Shown here: in pieces, positions 47,776 through 57,747 of the stretch
Position numbering within the stretch: the first letter of the stretch is position 1
Layout: each line of letters starts with the position of its first letter
From: Lachnospiraceae bacterium
GTDB lineage: Bacteria > Bacillota > Clostridia > Lachnospirales > Lachnospiraceae
Reading direction: 5' to 3'
DNA length: 64,000 bases
Assembly (NCBI GenBank): GCA_910575255.1
Contig: CAJTEM010000016.1
Location: 57,119-121,118 of the forward strand
The notes under the pieces: generated by a model
What the model saw: only the letters and a program-made list of their open reading frames with translations
Database searches by the model: none
Told to the model about the DNA's origin: nothing
Translations under genes and position numbers: made by a program

Positions 47776-49932
47776 TTACTGCTCTTCTTCCTCTGACACT
47801 GCAAAGTCAATCGTCCGGTTCAGGCGGTCTGTACCTGACACGCGCACCCGCAGCTTCTGTCCCAGGCGGTAAACTCTGCCGCTGGCCTCACCGCGCAGTT
47901 CCATCTGCTCTTCCTCGAACACATAGAAATCCTCCTGCAGGTCATTGACCGAAACCATCCCCTCAACCGTATTCGGCAGCTCCACATAAAACCCCCGGTT
48001 AGTAACCCCGGAAATCACTCCCTCAAACACCTGGCCAATCCGGGCCTCCATGTATTCGCATTTTTTCAGCTTCAAAGTCTCCCTCTCAGCCTCCTCTGCC
48101 CGCCGCTCCATAGACGAGCACTGTATGGCAATTCCCATCAGAATCTTATCATAATGGGCCAGGCGCTCCTCTGTCAAGCCGCCATGAAGATTTTCTTTAA
48201 TAATCCGGTGAATCTGCAGATCCGGGTATCTCCGGATCGGGGAAGTGAAATGTGTGTAATACCGTGCTGCCAGCCCAAAGTGCCCGGTACACATCGGCGC
48301 ATATTTTGCCTGCTTCATGGAACGCAGTGTCAGGCGGCTTAGCAGGGCCTCCTCCTCACTGCCCTCAATCCTTGTCAGCAGCTTCTGCAGCTCTCCCGGA
48401 TGAATCTCGCCGTTCTGGAAATGAATGGTATAGCCGAAGTTATTGATAAACGTTGCCAGACGTTTCATCTTCTCCGGATCCGGATTATCATGAGTACGGT
48501 ACAAGAACGGCAGCTCCTGCCAGAAATAATCCTCGGCAATCGTTTCATTAGCCGCCAGCATAAAGTCTTCGATAATCTTTGTGGCTGCATTACGATCATA
48601 GGGCTTTACCTCCAGAGGCATCCCCCGATCGTCCAATACGATCTTGGTCTCCGGAAAATCAAAATCAATGGATCCCCGCGTCCGCCTTTTCTCCCGAAGA
48701 ATATCGGCCAATACCTTCATCCGGTCAAACATTTCCACAAAATCCGCATATTCCGCCATCACAGCCGGATCACGGTCCGTAATGACTGCATTAACTTCTG
48801 TGTAGGTCATCCGCCGGTCAACCCGAATCACCGTCTCTGCAATCTCATGCCCGATCACCCGCCCCTGGGAATCGATATCCATAATACAGCTTAATGCCAG
48901 GCGGTCCACACCTGCATTCAGAGAACAGATACCGTTCGACAGCCGGTGAGGAAGCATGGGAATCACCCGGTCAACCAGATATACACTGGTTCCTCTCTTT
49001 AAGGCCTCCTCGTCCAACGGGCATCCCTCTGTCACATAATGCGTCACATCAGCAATGTGTACCCCCAGGCGGTACCCAAAATCCTCTTTGCTGATCGTAA
49101 TGGCATCATCCAGGTCTTTGGCATCCTCTCCGTCAATGGTTACGGTCTGCCAGCTCCGCAGATCCCTGCGGCCGTCAAGCTCATCCTCAGACACCTCTTC
49201 CTTTGTACTCCCTGCCTGGCGCATCGCCTCATCCGGAAATTCCTCCGGCAGATCATACGCACGTACCAGAGAGAGAATATCGACTCCCGGGTCATTGACA
49301 TGTCCCAGAATCTCAGTCACGGCACCCTCCGGGCTCTTTCCCGTGCCGGAACCCTTCCCTTTCCCGGGACTTCCGTAATCCGTAATGTCGACTACCACCT
49401 TGTGGCCGGTTACTGCCCCCAGATCCTTTCCCTGGGGGATAAAAATATCCTGACCCAGCTTCCGATTGTCAGGAACCACAAAGCCGTATCCCGAACTCTT
49501 CTGATAGCAGCCTACCACGCTATGATTAGCCCGCCCGAGTACCCGCGTTACCGCGCCTTCGGCTCTCTTATCCTGACGCTGTGGCTCCACACGGATCTGC
49601 ACCCGGTCCTGGTGCATGGCTCCCCCTGTCTGGTCTGCCGGAATAAAGACATCCTGCTGCCATCCTTCTATTGTCACAAAGCCAAATCCTCTGGCCGTGC
49701 CGGAGTATATCCCTGTCAGCTCCTGAGTCCTGGGAATGCTGTATCTTCCCCGTTTAGACAGGGAAAGCTTTCCCTCCGCCACCAGCTCATCCAATACCTC
49801 CACAAGCTCCTCCCGGCATTCCTTCGGTACATCCAGCAGCATGGCCAGCTCCTTTTGCTTCATCGGCACATACGACGGCTCTCCCATCACGGCAAGCAGC
49901 TGCTCTTTTCTTTCTTTCATCAAATTCTCCAC
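47776..49932 (-). CDS. rnr: Ribonuclease R
   Basis: 718 residues. The start is placed at the GTG at 49932, nine bases after AGGAGG; the next ATG (49920) is too far from that site and the ATG at 49974 precedes it. Domain order fits RNase R: an N-terminal winged helix (KQKELAMLLDVPKECREELVEVLDEL), two cold-shock domains (FGFVTIEGWQQDVFIP, GYGFVVPDNRKLGQDIFIP), the RNB catalytic domain with DGEDAKDLDDAI and ADVTHYV, and a C-terminal S1 domain (VFEGVISGVTNRGFYVELPNTVEGMV). It degrades structured RNA 3' to 5' and clears mRNA released by trans-translation. Confidence 0.96.
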   Translation of the reverse strand: MENLMKERKEQLLAVMGEPSYVPMKQKELAMLLDVPKECREELVEVLDELVAEGKLSLSKRGRYSIPRTQELTGIYSGTARGFGFVTIEGWQQDVFIPADQTGGAMHQDRVQIRVEPQRQDKRAEGAVTRVLGRANHSVVGCYQKSSGYGFVVPDNRKLGQDIFIPQGKDLGAVTGHKVVVDITDYGSPGKGKGSGTGKSPEGAVTEILGHVNDPGVDILSLVRAYDLPEEFPDEAMRQAGSTKEEVSEDELDGRRDLRSWQTVTIDGEDAKDLDDAITISKEDFGYRLGVHIADVTHYVTEGCPLDEEALKRGTSVYLVDRVIPMLPHRLSNGICSLNAGVDRLALSCIMDIDSQGRVIGHEIAETVIRVDRRMTYTEVNAVITDRDPAVMAEYADFVEMFDRMKVLADILREKRRTRGSIDFDFPETKIVLDDRGMPLEVKPYDRNAATKIIEDFMLAANETIAEDYFWQELPFLYRTHDNPDPEKMKRLATFINNFGYTIHFQNGEIHPGELQKLLTRIEGSEEEALLSRLTLRSMKQAKYAPMCTGHFGLAARYYTHFTSPIRRYPDLQIHRIIKENLHGGLTEERLAHYDKILMGIAIQCSSMERRAEEAERETLKLKKCEYMEARIGQVFEGVISGVTNRGFYVELPNTVEGMVSVNDLQEDFYVFEEEQMELRGEASGRVYRLGQKLRVRVSGTDRLNRTIDFAVSEEEEQ

Positions 49933-49953
49933 AATATCACCCCTCCTAAATAG

Positions 49954-49980
49954 AAAAAAGCACCCTTTCACCAAGAGTGC
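49954..49980 (-). terminator. Terminator-like hairpin between secG and rnr
   Basis: An 8-bp stem (49960-49967 with 49973-49980) followed by TTTTTT on the minus strand, just upstream of the rnr ribosome site. It could end secG transcription or act as a leaky attenuator for rnr-smpB, since no other rnr promoter is evident. Confidence 0.65.
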
Positions 49981-50048
49981 CTCATCTTACCGTAACCGGA
50001 AAACTTCTGTCTGATCTCACAGCCCTGCAGACGTTATTCGAATCTGCT

Positions 50049-50282
50049 TTACAGTATATTCAGAACCACGGCTAACACCATAAACAAAACTGCCGCCGCC
50101 TTTGTGAACTTTTCCAAAGTTCCCTCCATGGAACGTCCTTTATTCTTGCCCCAGTAGCTGTCAGCCATACCGCTGATAGAACCAAGACCTGCGGATTTCC
50201 CTTCCTGAAGTAAGATAATCACAATCAATGCCAGGCAAATAAGCACGAAAATTACCGACAGAATCACTTTCAGCATATCCAT
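50049..50282 (-). CDS. secG: Preprotein translocase subunit SecG
   Basis: 77 residues from the ATG at 50282, which follows AGGAGGTGT directly; the longer frame to 50318 lacks a ribosome site. Two membrane helices (about 4-25 and 58-76) with the conserved loop LQEGKSAGLGSISGMADSYWGKNKGRSMEGTLEKFTK between them define SecG. It is the accessory subunit of the SecYEG channel. secG upstream of rnr and smpB is a conserved gene order in Firmicutes. Confidence 0.95.
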   Translation of the reverse strand: MDMLKVILSVIFVLICLALIVIILLQEGKSAGLGSISGMADSYWGKNKGRSMEGTLEKFTKAAAVLFMVLAVVLNIL

Positions 50283-50308
50283 ACACCTCCTAATAGTCAA
50301 ACAAGAAC

Positions 50309-50337
50309 AGTTTAGCATAGATTTGCGTAAATGACAA
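50309..50337 (-). promoter_or_regulatory. secG promoter
   Basis: TTGTCA (50332-50337), a 17-base spacer and extended TGC-TAAACT (50309-50314) on the minus strand, 27 bases before the secG start. Confidence 0.75.
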
Positions 50338-50379
50338 GCATTTTTTCGGCTTGGCTGCGTCTGTCAAAAGGCGCTCAAT

Positions 50380-50664
50380 ACTTTTCACGGGGTGGGGTGA
50401 GGTTCCAGAAGGTACGCCTTGGAACCAGGGGAGGGCCGCAGCGGGAAATGATCTGCGGACGTTTCCGGTTTCGAGATCAAGAATTCCTAAAATTTCCGAT
50501 TTTTGCTAAAAACGAAACGAAAATTCAGAAATTTAAGGACTTCTAAATCTCTGCAAAGTCAACATCCGCAGACCATTTCCCGCCGCGGCCCTCCCCTGGT
50601 TCCAAGGCTGAACATCCCGTTCCCTATTCTTTCAAGGCCGGTAAATACCACCCCGTGAAAAGCA
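50380..50664. repeat. Palindromic intergenic repeat, copy D (full type 2)
   Basis: Outer ends ACTTTTCACGGGGTGG and CCACCCCGTGAAAAG are inverted. Next come TTCCAGAAGGTACGCC and arms GGGCCGCAGCGGGAAATGA opposite CATTTCCCGCCGCGGCCC. The core (GGTTTCGAGATCAAGAATTC, CTAAAAACGAAACGAAAATT, AAGGACTTCTAAATCTCTGC) is the exact reverse complement of the core in copies C and F. It abuts the eno stop codon at 50668. Confidence 0.88.
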
Positions 50665-50667
50665 ACT

Positions 50668-51966
<1,299 letters not shown>

Positions 51967-52099
51967 TCATATTCCATCCGATAAAACCTGACACCACCAC
52001 ATGGCAAACCACTCCACCGGATTCATTCCCGCGCCGGCAGGTCTTATCGGATTCTTCATAATATAAGGATGACCGCTTTCCTGCTTTCCTATTCATCTC

Positions 52100-53128
52100 T
52101 CACATACAGGACAGGAACTGCTGAACATTATTGGCTCTTGCCGCCAGCTTCAGCCATTCACGCAATACCTCTACATTCTCCTCCTTCCGAATTCTCATGG
52201 TAATCTCTGCCGGTATACTCCCCAGCTCACCAAGCAGTTCCAGAATACTCTCTGCTCTTCCTTCGGCTCTTCCTTCAGCTCTTCCATCTTCAATGAGATC
52301 ATCAATTGCTTTGCACACGTCGCCCTCCCACTCTTCATTCCCGTCCATCAGCTTCTGAACCCTTTTCTGCTCACCCAAAAGAACCAATGCCGCCAGCTGC
52401 TCGACATGATCCATTTTCCGGATCTCTTCCCGGTTAGCCTTCATATACTCATACAATTCCTTCTTGTCCGAATTATATTTTACCATACTGAAAATATGCT
52501 GTAAACAGGATTTGAATACGCTCATATCCTCAATCTGGCTTACATCCACCACATGAATCCGATATTCTGGCAAATATTTTTCCAATACTTTCAGCGACTC
52601 ATCTCGTTCATCAACCTCAAACATTTCTCGTAAACTTTTACTTCCGTCCCACTCTGTCCCGCAGTATAATACGGTTGTAATCACCGGAGAAATTCTGTCT
52701 TCCTTTCGGATCCCGGAAAGGAATTCATCCTCTCTTAACTTTTCTCTCAAATCCTTATGTTTCTTTTCCAGCTCCTGTACCTGCTTTACATATTCCAATG
52801 CATCCTGAAGCATAACTCTTACCGGCATGGCATAATGCACTTTTGCCTGAGTCTCATTGGTCCAGATCAGGGAATATGTTCCCATATCTGCCTTCATCCG
52901 AATATCTGCATCTCGTTCCAGTACACGCTTACTCCCTTCCTCCTCATAAATCACCCCGCTATGACAGGACTGTTTTTCCAGCATATCTGCTCTGAGAATC
53001 TGGCAGCCCTCGTAGATGGTTCCATTGATAAGATCCGCAAAATTCTCCTTTCTCTCCAACATCTGATTCACTATTAAATTCTTCTTTCCCAATCCTGTTC
53101 CCCCTTCTTTCTTAGACAAGGTCTCCAT
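52100..53128 (-). CDS. Rpn-family recombination-promoting nuclease/putative transposase
   Basis: 342 residues from the ATG at 53128 (GGGTGG upstream). Of the PD-(D/E)XK Rpn/YhgA-like type common in Lachnospiraceae: NLIVNQMLERKENFADLINGTIYEG at the start, then LERDADIRM, IWTNETQAKVHYAMPVRVMLQDALEYVKQV carrying the nuclease-core acidic and Gln residues, and a helical C terminus. The repeat GRAEGRAEGRAES near residue 290 comes from a 12-base tandem DNA repeat. Members promote RecA-independent recombination or cut DNA; whether this copy is mobile is unknown, as no terminal repeats are seen. Confidence 0.8.
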   Translation of the reverse strand: METLSKKEGGTGLGKKNLIVNQMLERKENFADLINGTIYEGCQILRADMLEKQSCHSGVIYEEEGSKRVLERDADIRMKADMGTYSLIWTNETQAKVHYAMPVRVMLQDALEYVKQVQELEKKHKDLREKLREDEFLSGIRKEDRISPVITTVLYCGTEWDGSKSLREMFEVDERDESLKVLEKYLPEYRIHVVDVSQIEDMSVFKSCLQHIFSMVKYNSDKKELYEYMKANREEIRKMDHVEQLAALVLLGEQKRVQKLMDGNEEWEGDVCKAIDDLIEDGRAEGRAEGRAESILELLGELGSIPAEITMRIRKEENVEVLREWLKLAARANNVQQFLSCM

Positions 53129-53317
53129 ATAACCACCCTTACCCTCTTTATTTTGAATCTGCTTGTCTCTTCTCCATGGAATCCATAACCGATTCGGTCC
53201 GAAAATGAATGTTACCTGATATATCAAGAAATTATTTAAAAGTGATTAAACCATATCACGAAATCGTCCAAAAATCAATGAATTCTGACAGATTTTCATG
53301 GCAAACGTTACTTTTTG

Positions 53318-53347
53318 GTAACAGTTCAGATAACACTTGAACTGTTA
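53318..53347. repeat. Small hairpin repeat (11-bp arms)
   Basis: GTAACAGTTCA and TGAACTGTTAC pair perfectly around GATAACAC. The same sequence in slightly decayed form is at 24938-24966, and interrupted at 14357-14429. Copy E of the larger repeat begins ten bases later. Confidence 0.6.
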
Positions 53348-53356
53348 CACCTTTTG

Positions 53357-53630
53357 GTTACTTTGCACAGGCAATGTCAAGATGTTGGGGTCAAAAGGTC
53401 TTTTGCCCCCTCTGATACCGGATTGCGTATGCAGGATGCGTAGAAACTCTTAGCTCGCAGGAATCTGCGTCAGGAGCAAAAATACAGCTGTCTGAGCGCA
53501 GCGAGTTCTGTATTTTTGCTCCTGCTTTTAACAGATTTCTGCAAGCTTAGAATTTCCGCATCCGAAACCCGAGGTCCGGGGAACCCTTTTTCCAGAGCGT
53601 ACCTCTCGGAATCTCCCTGTAAAAAGTAAC
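53357..53630. repeat. Palindromic intergenic repeat, copy E (type 3)
   Basis: Begins GTTACTTTGCACAGGCAATG and ends CTCCCTGTAAAAAGTAAC, ten bases before the pheT stop. The core hairpin CAGGAGCAAAAATACAG opposite CTGTATTTTTGCTCCTG is the copy-A apex with both sides changed together. Outer arms (CTCTTAGCTCGCAGGAATCTG, near CAGATTTCTGCAAGCTTAG) also pair. The rest of the 53129-53640 gap has no gene. Confidence 0.85.
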
Positions 53631-53640
53631 TTCTCAACCT

Positions 53641-56061
53641 TTAAGCCCGCAGCTCAATCCCCATACCCTGCAGACCATTCAGAATCTTCTTCATAGTTGC
53701 ATTTACCTCATCATCCGTCAGGGTGTGATCCTTGGCTCGGAAAGTTATGGAATAGGCCACTGATTTATAACCTGCCAGGATCTGGGCCCCTTCGTAGATA
53801 TCGAACAGCTGATAGCTCTCCAGCATCCTTCCTCCCCGCTGAGCGAGAATATCTTCAATCTGTCCCACCAGGATCTCCTTAGGCACCACCATACTGATGT
53901 CCCGTGTCACGGCCGGATATTTTGCAATCCCGGTATATTTCCGGTCAAAATCCACAAACGGAATCACTGCCGGCATATCCAGAACGGCCACATACGTACG
54001 CTCTCCGAGCTTATAGGTATCTGCCGCCTCCGGGTGCAGTTCACCCAGATATCCGACTACCTGCTTCTCATACACAATATCAGCCTTTCTTCCCGGATGC
54101 AAATACGGACGTGCACAGGACGGATCATAGTGTACCTTTTTCACCATTCCCAGCTTGTCGAACAGCTCCTCCACAACCCCCTTCATGGTATAGAAATCAC
54201 CCTCACCATACATTCCCAGGGTAAACTGCATGCGTTCGTCCGGCAGCTCGGTCAGGGGCAGCACTTTGGGGAGATAGATATTTGCCAGCTCGTAAAGCTT
54301 TACATTCTTATTTCTTCTGTTATAGTTCGTGGACAGAGATGTCAGAAGTCCGTTCAGCGGAGAAGTGCGCATGATGCTGAAATCCTCCCCCAGAGGATTC
54401 AGGATCGTCACAGTCTGGCGCAGCCTGTCATTTTCTGGCAGCATTAACCGGTCAAATACTTTGGGGCTTTCAAAGGAATACGTCATGCTCTGGCTGAAAC
54501 CGGAAAACTCTGCCACCTCACAGGCAATCTCCTCAATCCGCAGTTTATCCGACAGTTTTCCGGTTGTCGCTTCTCCGGACGGCAGGGTGGTTGGAATATT
54601 GTCATAACCGAAGAATCTTGCCACCTCCTCAGCCAGATCTGCCAGGCAGTTCAGATCCTGCCGGAAGGTCGGTACGATCACTTCCTGCGTCTCTTCATCA
54701 AATCCCAGCTCCAGCTTCTGGAAATACTGTTTCATCTCCGCCGCATCAATCTCTGTTCCCAGCAAAGAATTGATCCGGGCCGCGTCAAATTTTACCCGTA
54801 CCGGCTGCCGCTTCTCCGGATAAATGTCAAGGATACCGCCTACCACTTCTCCGGCTCCCAGCTCTTCTACCAACTGACAGGCACGATTAATCGCAGCTTC
54901 TGCATTATTGGGATCCAGTCCCTTCTCAAATTTGCCGGAGGCATCGGTCCGCAATCCGATCTTTTTAGAGGACAGACGGATATTCGTTCCGTCAAAGCAG
55001 GCAGCCTCAAATACCATTGTTTTTACATCATCGGTGATTTTGGAATTTTCACCACCCATGATTCCGGCAATGCCGACTTCCTTTTCTCCGTCATTGATCA
55101 TCAGTACCGTACTGTCCAGCTTGCGGTTCTGTCCGTCCAGAGTCTGGAACTCATCTCCGTCCTTTGCACATTTCACCACAATTTTATGTCCACCGATCTG
55201 GTCATAATCATACGCATGCATCGGCTGTCCATACTCTTCCATCACATAGTTGGTAATGTCTACCAGATTATTGATCGGACGGATTCCGCTTGCTGCCAGC
55301 CTTCGCTGCATCCACTCCGGAGAAGGCTCCAGCTTAATATTCTTCACCATCCGGGCACAATAACGGGGACACAGTCCGGTATCCTCAACCTCCACGGACA
55401 AATAATCATGAATATCTTCCTGATTGCCGGTCCCGGTAACCACCGGGGGATGGAATTCTTTACGAAAGGTCGCTGCCGCCTCCCTGGCCAGGCCGATCAC
55501 ACTGTAGCAGTCCACACGGTTGGAGGTGATTTCATATTCAAATACCACATCATGCAGTCCCAGTACTGCAACAGCATCCGCTCCTACCGGGGTATCCTGC
55601 GGCAGAATATAAATTCCCAGCTCCGGAGCATCCGGATACATCTCACGGGAAGAACCCAGCTCCTCAATGGAACACATCATACCGTCGGATTCGACTCCCC
55701 TCAGCTTGCCCTTTTTAATCCGGATCCCATCCTCCGGCAACGGACCGCCGTCGTGACCGCCGGCCACCTTGCCGCCGTCTAAAACCACCGGAACCTTGTC
55801 CCCTTCCTTTACATTGGGCGCACCCGTAACAATCTGAATCGATTCTTTGCCGATATCCACCTGACAGATAATCAGCTTATCGGCATCGGGATGCCGCTCA
55901 ATCCTGGTGATCTGCCCTACCACAATTTTCTCTAAATTCTTATCCAGGCATTGATAGCCTTCTACCTTGCTCCCGGACAGTGTCATCGCATCCGTGTATT
56001 CCTGTGCGGTGACCTCCAGATCCGGAACATATGCTTTCATCCATGATAATGCGGTATTCAT
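53641..56061 (-). CDS. pheT: Phenylalanine--tRNA ligase beta subunit
   Basis: 806 residues, typical of the long bacterial form. Domains in order: N-terminal core with tRNA-binding EMAP-like domain (about 40-155, VGQITRIERHPDADKLIICQVDIG), B3/B4 editing domain (about 215-390, with GIRPINNLVDITNYVMEEYGQPMHAYD), B5 domain (about 410-480), the inactive synthetase-like core, and the C-terminal anticodon-binding FDX-ACB domain (YPAVTRDISMVVP, YSITFRAKDHTLTDDEVNATM). It forms an alpha2-beta2 enzyme with PheS, whose gene ends 44 bases upstream. Confidence 0.97.
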   Translation of the reverse strand: MNTALSWMKAYVPDLEVTAQEYTDAMTLSGSKVEGYQCLDKNLEKIVVGQITRIERHPDADKLIICQVDIGKESIQIVTGAPNVKEGDKVPVVLDGGKVAGGHDGGPLPEDGIRIKKGKLRGVESDGMMCSIEELGSSREMYPDAPELGIYILPQDTPVGADAVAVLGLHDVVFEYEITSNRVDCYSVIGLAREAAATFRKEFHPPVVTGTGNQEDIHDYLSVEVEDTGLCPRYCARMVKNIKLEPSPEWMQRRLAASGIRPINNLVDITNYVMEEYGQPMHAYDYDQIGGHKIVVKCAKDGDEFQTLDGQNRKLDSTVLMINDGEKEVGIAGIMGGENSKITDDVKTMVFEAACFDGTNIRLSSKKIGLRTDASGKFEKGLDPNNAEAAINRACQLVEELGAGEVVGGILDIYPEKRQPVRVKFDAARINSLLGTEIDAAEMKQYFQKLELGFDEETQEVIVPTFRQDLNCLADLAEEVARFFGYDNIPTTLPSGEATTGKLSDKLRIEEIACEVAEFSGFSQSMTYSFESPKVFDRLMLPENDRLRQTVTILNPLGEDFSIMRTSPLNGLLTSLSTNYNRRNKNVKLYELANIYLPKVLPLTELPDERMQFTLGMYGEGDFYTMKGVVEELFDKLGMVKKVHYDPSCARPYLHPGRKADIVYEKQVVGYLGELHPEAADTYKLGERTYVAVLDMPAVIPFVDFDRKYTGIAKYPAVTRDISMVVPKEILVGQIEDILAQRGGRMLESYQLFDIYEGAQILAGYKSVAYSITFRAKDHTLTDDEVNATMKKILNGLQGMGIELRA

Positions 56062-56105
56062 GTAAATTTCTCCTTGTCTATTCTCACTATATTTTCAGAC
56101 ATCTT

Positions 56106-57125
56106 TTAAAACTGCTTCAGGAAACGGATATCATTCTCATAAAGCAGCCTCATATCGTCAATCTCATATTTCAGCAAAGCAATTCTTTCCAGACCCACGC
56201 CAAAAGCAAAACCGGTATACTCCTCCGGGTCGATTCCGCACATCTCTAACACATGCGGATGAACCATGCCGCAGCCCAGAATCTCAATCCAGCCGGAACC
56301 CTTGCAGAAACGGCAGCCCTTTCCGCCACATTTGAAGCAGCTCACATCCACCTCTGCGCTTGGTTCTGTGAACGGGAAATGGTGGGGACGGAATTTCACC
56401 TTCGTTTCTTCCCCAAACATTTCCCGGGCAAATTCGGCCAGCGTGCCCTTCAGATCGGCAAAAGTAATATGCCTGTCAATCACCAGCCCCTCTACCTGAT
56501 GGAAGGACGGTGAGTGTGTCGCATCCACCTCGTCGGAACGAAATACCCTTCCCGGTGCAATCATACGGATCGGCAGCTTTCCCTTCTCCATGGTACGGGC
56601 CTGTACCGGGGAGGTCTGGGAGCGAAGGCAGATCTCGGGATTAATAAAAAAGGTATCCTGCTCGTCACGGGCCGGATGATTCGGCGGGATATTCAGCTTG
56701 GTGAAGTTATAATCCTGATACTCCACTTCCGGACCCTCCACCACTTCGTAGCCCATGCCTACAAAGATACGCTCCACCTCCCGAAGCGCAACCATGTTGG
56801 GATGGCTGTGTCCCACATTCGCCTTCTTCGCCGGCAAGGTCACATCAATGACCTCCCTTTTTAGCTGCTCCTCACGGGCTTTCCTTGCCAGAGCTGTCTT
56901 CGTCTCCTCCAGCCTGGCCTCGATCAATGCCCGGACATCATTGACCATCTGACCCACCTTCGGACGATCCTCCGGCGCCACATCCTTCATACTCTTTAAA
57001 ACACTGGTCAGCTGCCCTTTCTTGCCCAGATATGCCACCCGGATATCGTTCAGCCTCTCCAGCGCATCCGACGCCTCAATCTGCCTGAGCGCCTCTGCTT
57101 TAATCTGCTCTAACTTCTCTTTCAT
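56106..57125 (-). CDS. pheS: Phenylalanine--tRNA ligase alpha subunit
   Basis: 339 residues with an N-terminal coiled coil (1-85) that grips tRNA-Phe and a class II catalytic core. Motif 2 region GRVFRSDEVDATHSPSFHQVEGLVID, PHHFPFTEPSAEVDVSCF, a zinc-like cluster CFKCGGKGCRFCKGSGW, and motif 3 GFAFGVGLERIALLKYEIDDMRLLYENDIRFL are all clear. It is first in the pheST operon and controlled by the T-box leader upstream, which opens transcription when tRNA-Phe is uncharged. AGGAAGAT serves as ribosome site. Confidence 0.97.
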   Translation of the reverse strand: MKEKLEQIKAEALRQIEASDALERLNDIRVAYLGKKGQLTSVLKSMKDVAPEDRPKVGQMVNDVRALIEARLEETKTALARKAREEQLKREVIDVTLPAKKANVGHSHPNMVALREVERIFVGMGYEVVEGPEVEYQDYNFTKLNIPPNHPARDEQDTFFINPEICLRSQTSPVQARTMEKGKLPIRMIAPGRVFRSDEVDATHSPSFHQVEGLVIDRHITFADLKGTLAEFAREMFGEETKVKFRPHHFPFTEPSAEVDVSCFKCGGKGCRFCKGSGWIEILGCGMVHPHVLEMCGIDPEEYTGFAFGVGLERIALLKYEIDDMRLLYENDIRFLKQF

Positions 57126-57298
57126 ATCTTCCTTCCTCTCTTGATTTCTGGTTATCGTTCACGGGGCATCCTTTAAGGAACAAAGAGTCCGGCAAGCCGG
57201 ACTCTCGCGCCGGAGCGCGGCTGCGACAGCAGCCATCTTCCTCTGCGCGGAGTGCGCATCCCCGCGGAGCGTTTTCTATCATAGGACGCACTTTCCTA
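57126..57298 (-). other. GC-rich structured leader between the T-box terminator and pheS
   Basis: After the T-box terminator the pheS leader continues for 170 bases with several strong hairpins, including AGTCCGGCTTGCCGGACT and GGCTGCTGTCGCAGCC, plus a direct repeat CCTATGATAG (two copies, around 57274-57303). A 63-codon open frame exists (57100-57291) but its residues look random. It is possibly a second post-transcriptional control element or an inserted repeat. Confidence 0.4.
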
Positions 57299-57627
57299 TG
57301 ATAAAAAAAAGCCCCTCTGCTCTCTTTCCGATCGCAAAGGGACGATTCTTACACCGTGGTACCACCCTGATTCCCGCACAAAAGGCATTTCTGGCATGTC
57401 TCTGTGCAGACACTCATTTGCGCGTAACGTGCGCGTCTCCGTCGCCGCCTACTCCCATTCGAGACTCCTGTCTGAAAAGCTCTCCTGATTTCTGCCGCGC
57501 AGCTCCCATGGGAATTTCGTGAAATTATCTGAACTGAAAAGGGCTTTCAGCCGGTGACCCTCTCTCTCTGACAGAAAATAATTCCCTACTTAACATGATC
57601 TCTGCTTTTCCTTATCTGTAAAACCTA
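57299..57627 (-). promoter_or_regulatory. T-box riboswitch controlling pheST
   Basis: The minus-strand leader contains the T-box sequence AGGGTGGTACCACGG (57354-57368), which pairs with the tRNA acceptor end. It is followed by an intrinsic terminator (CCCTTTGC...GCAGAGGG then eight T, ending near 57301). Upstream, stem I shows the AG-bulge-like GTAGGGAA and a specifier-loop context ATAATTTCACGAAA in which UUC (Phe) followed by A is the likely specifier codon, agreeing with the downstream genes. Uncharged tRNA-Phe would stabilise the antiterminator. Confidence 0.92.
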
Positions 57628-57633
57628 TAGTAC

Positions 57634-57661
57634 ATTCTAGCATTTCCTCGCAAAAAGTCAA
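57634..57661 (-). promoter_or_regulatory. pheST promoter
   Basis: TTGACT (57656-57661), a 16-base spacer and extended TGC-TAGAAT (57634-57639) on the minus strand, just ahead of the T-box leader. Confidence 0.8.
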
Positions 57662-57675
57662 GGGAATTTTTCGGT

Positions 57676-57704
57676 TTGCAAATCCTCTTTCTTTGAGGTA
57701 TACT
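57676..57704 (+). promoter_or_regulatory. Promoter of the LysR gene at 57748
   Basis: TTGCAA (57676-57681), a 17-base spacer and TATACT (57699-57704). It runs back to back with the pheST promoter, only 15 bases away. Confidence 0.7.
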
Positions 57705-57747
57705 TGGAGTACCGGATAAAACATTCGCAGGAATAAAGGAGCTTTTC

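Noticed and set aside
50037..50046. TTATTCGAATCTG near secG as a second copy of the guaA attachment core
   Set aside because: Only about nine bases match, it lies in an ordinary housekeeping region, and no island boundary or composition change is seen there.
57100..57291. 63-codon frame between the T-box and pheS
   Set aside because: Residue composition looks random (many Arg, Gly, Cys), it overlaps pheS, and the region is dominated by hairpins.
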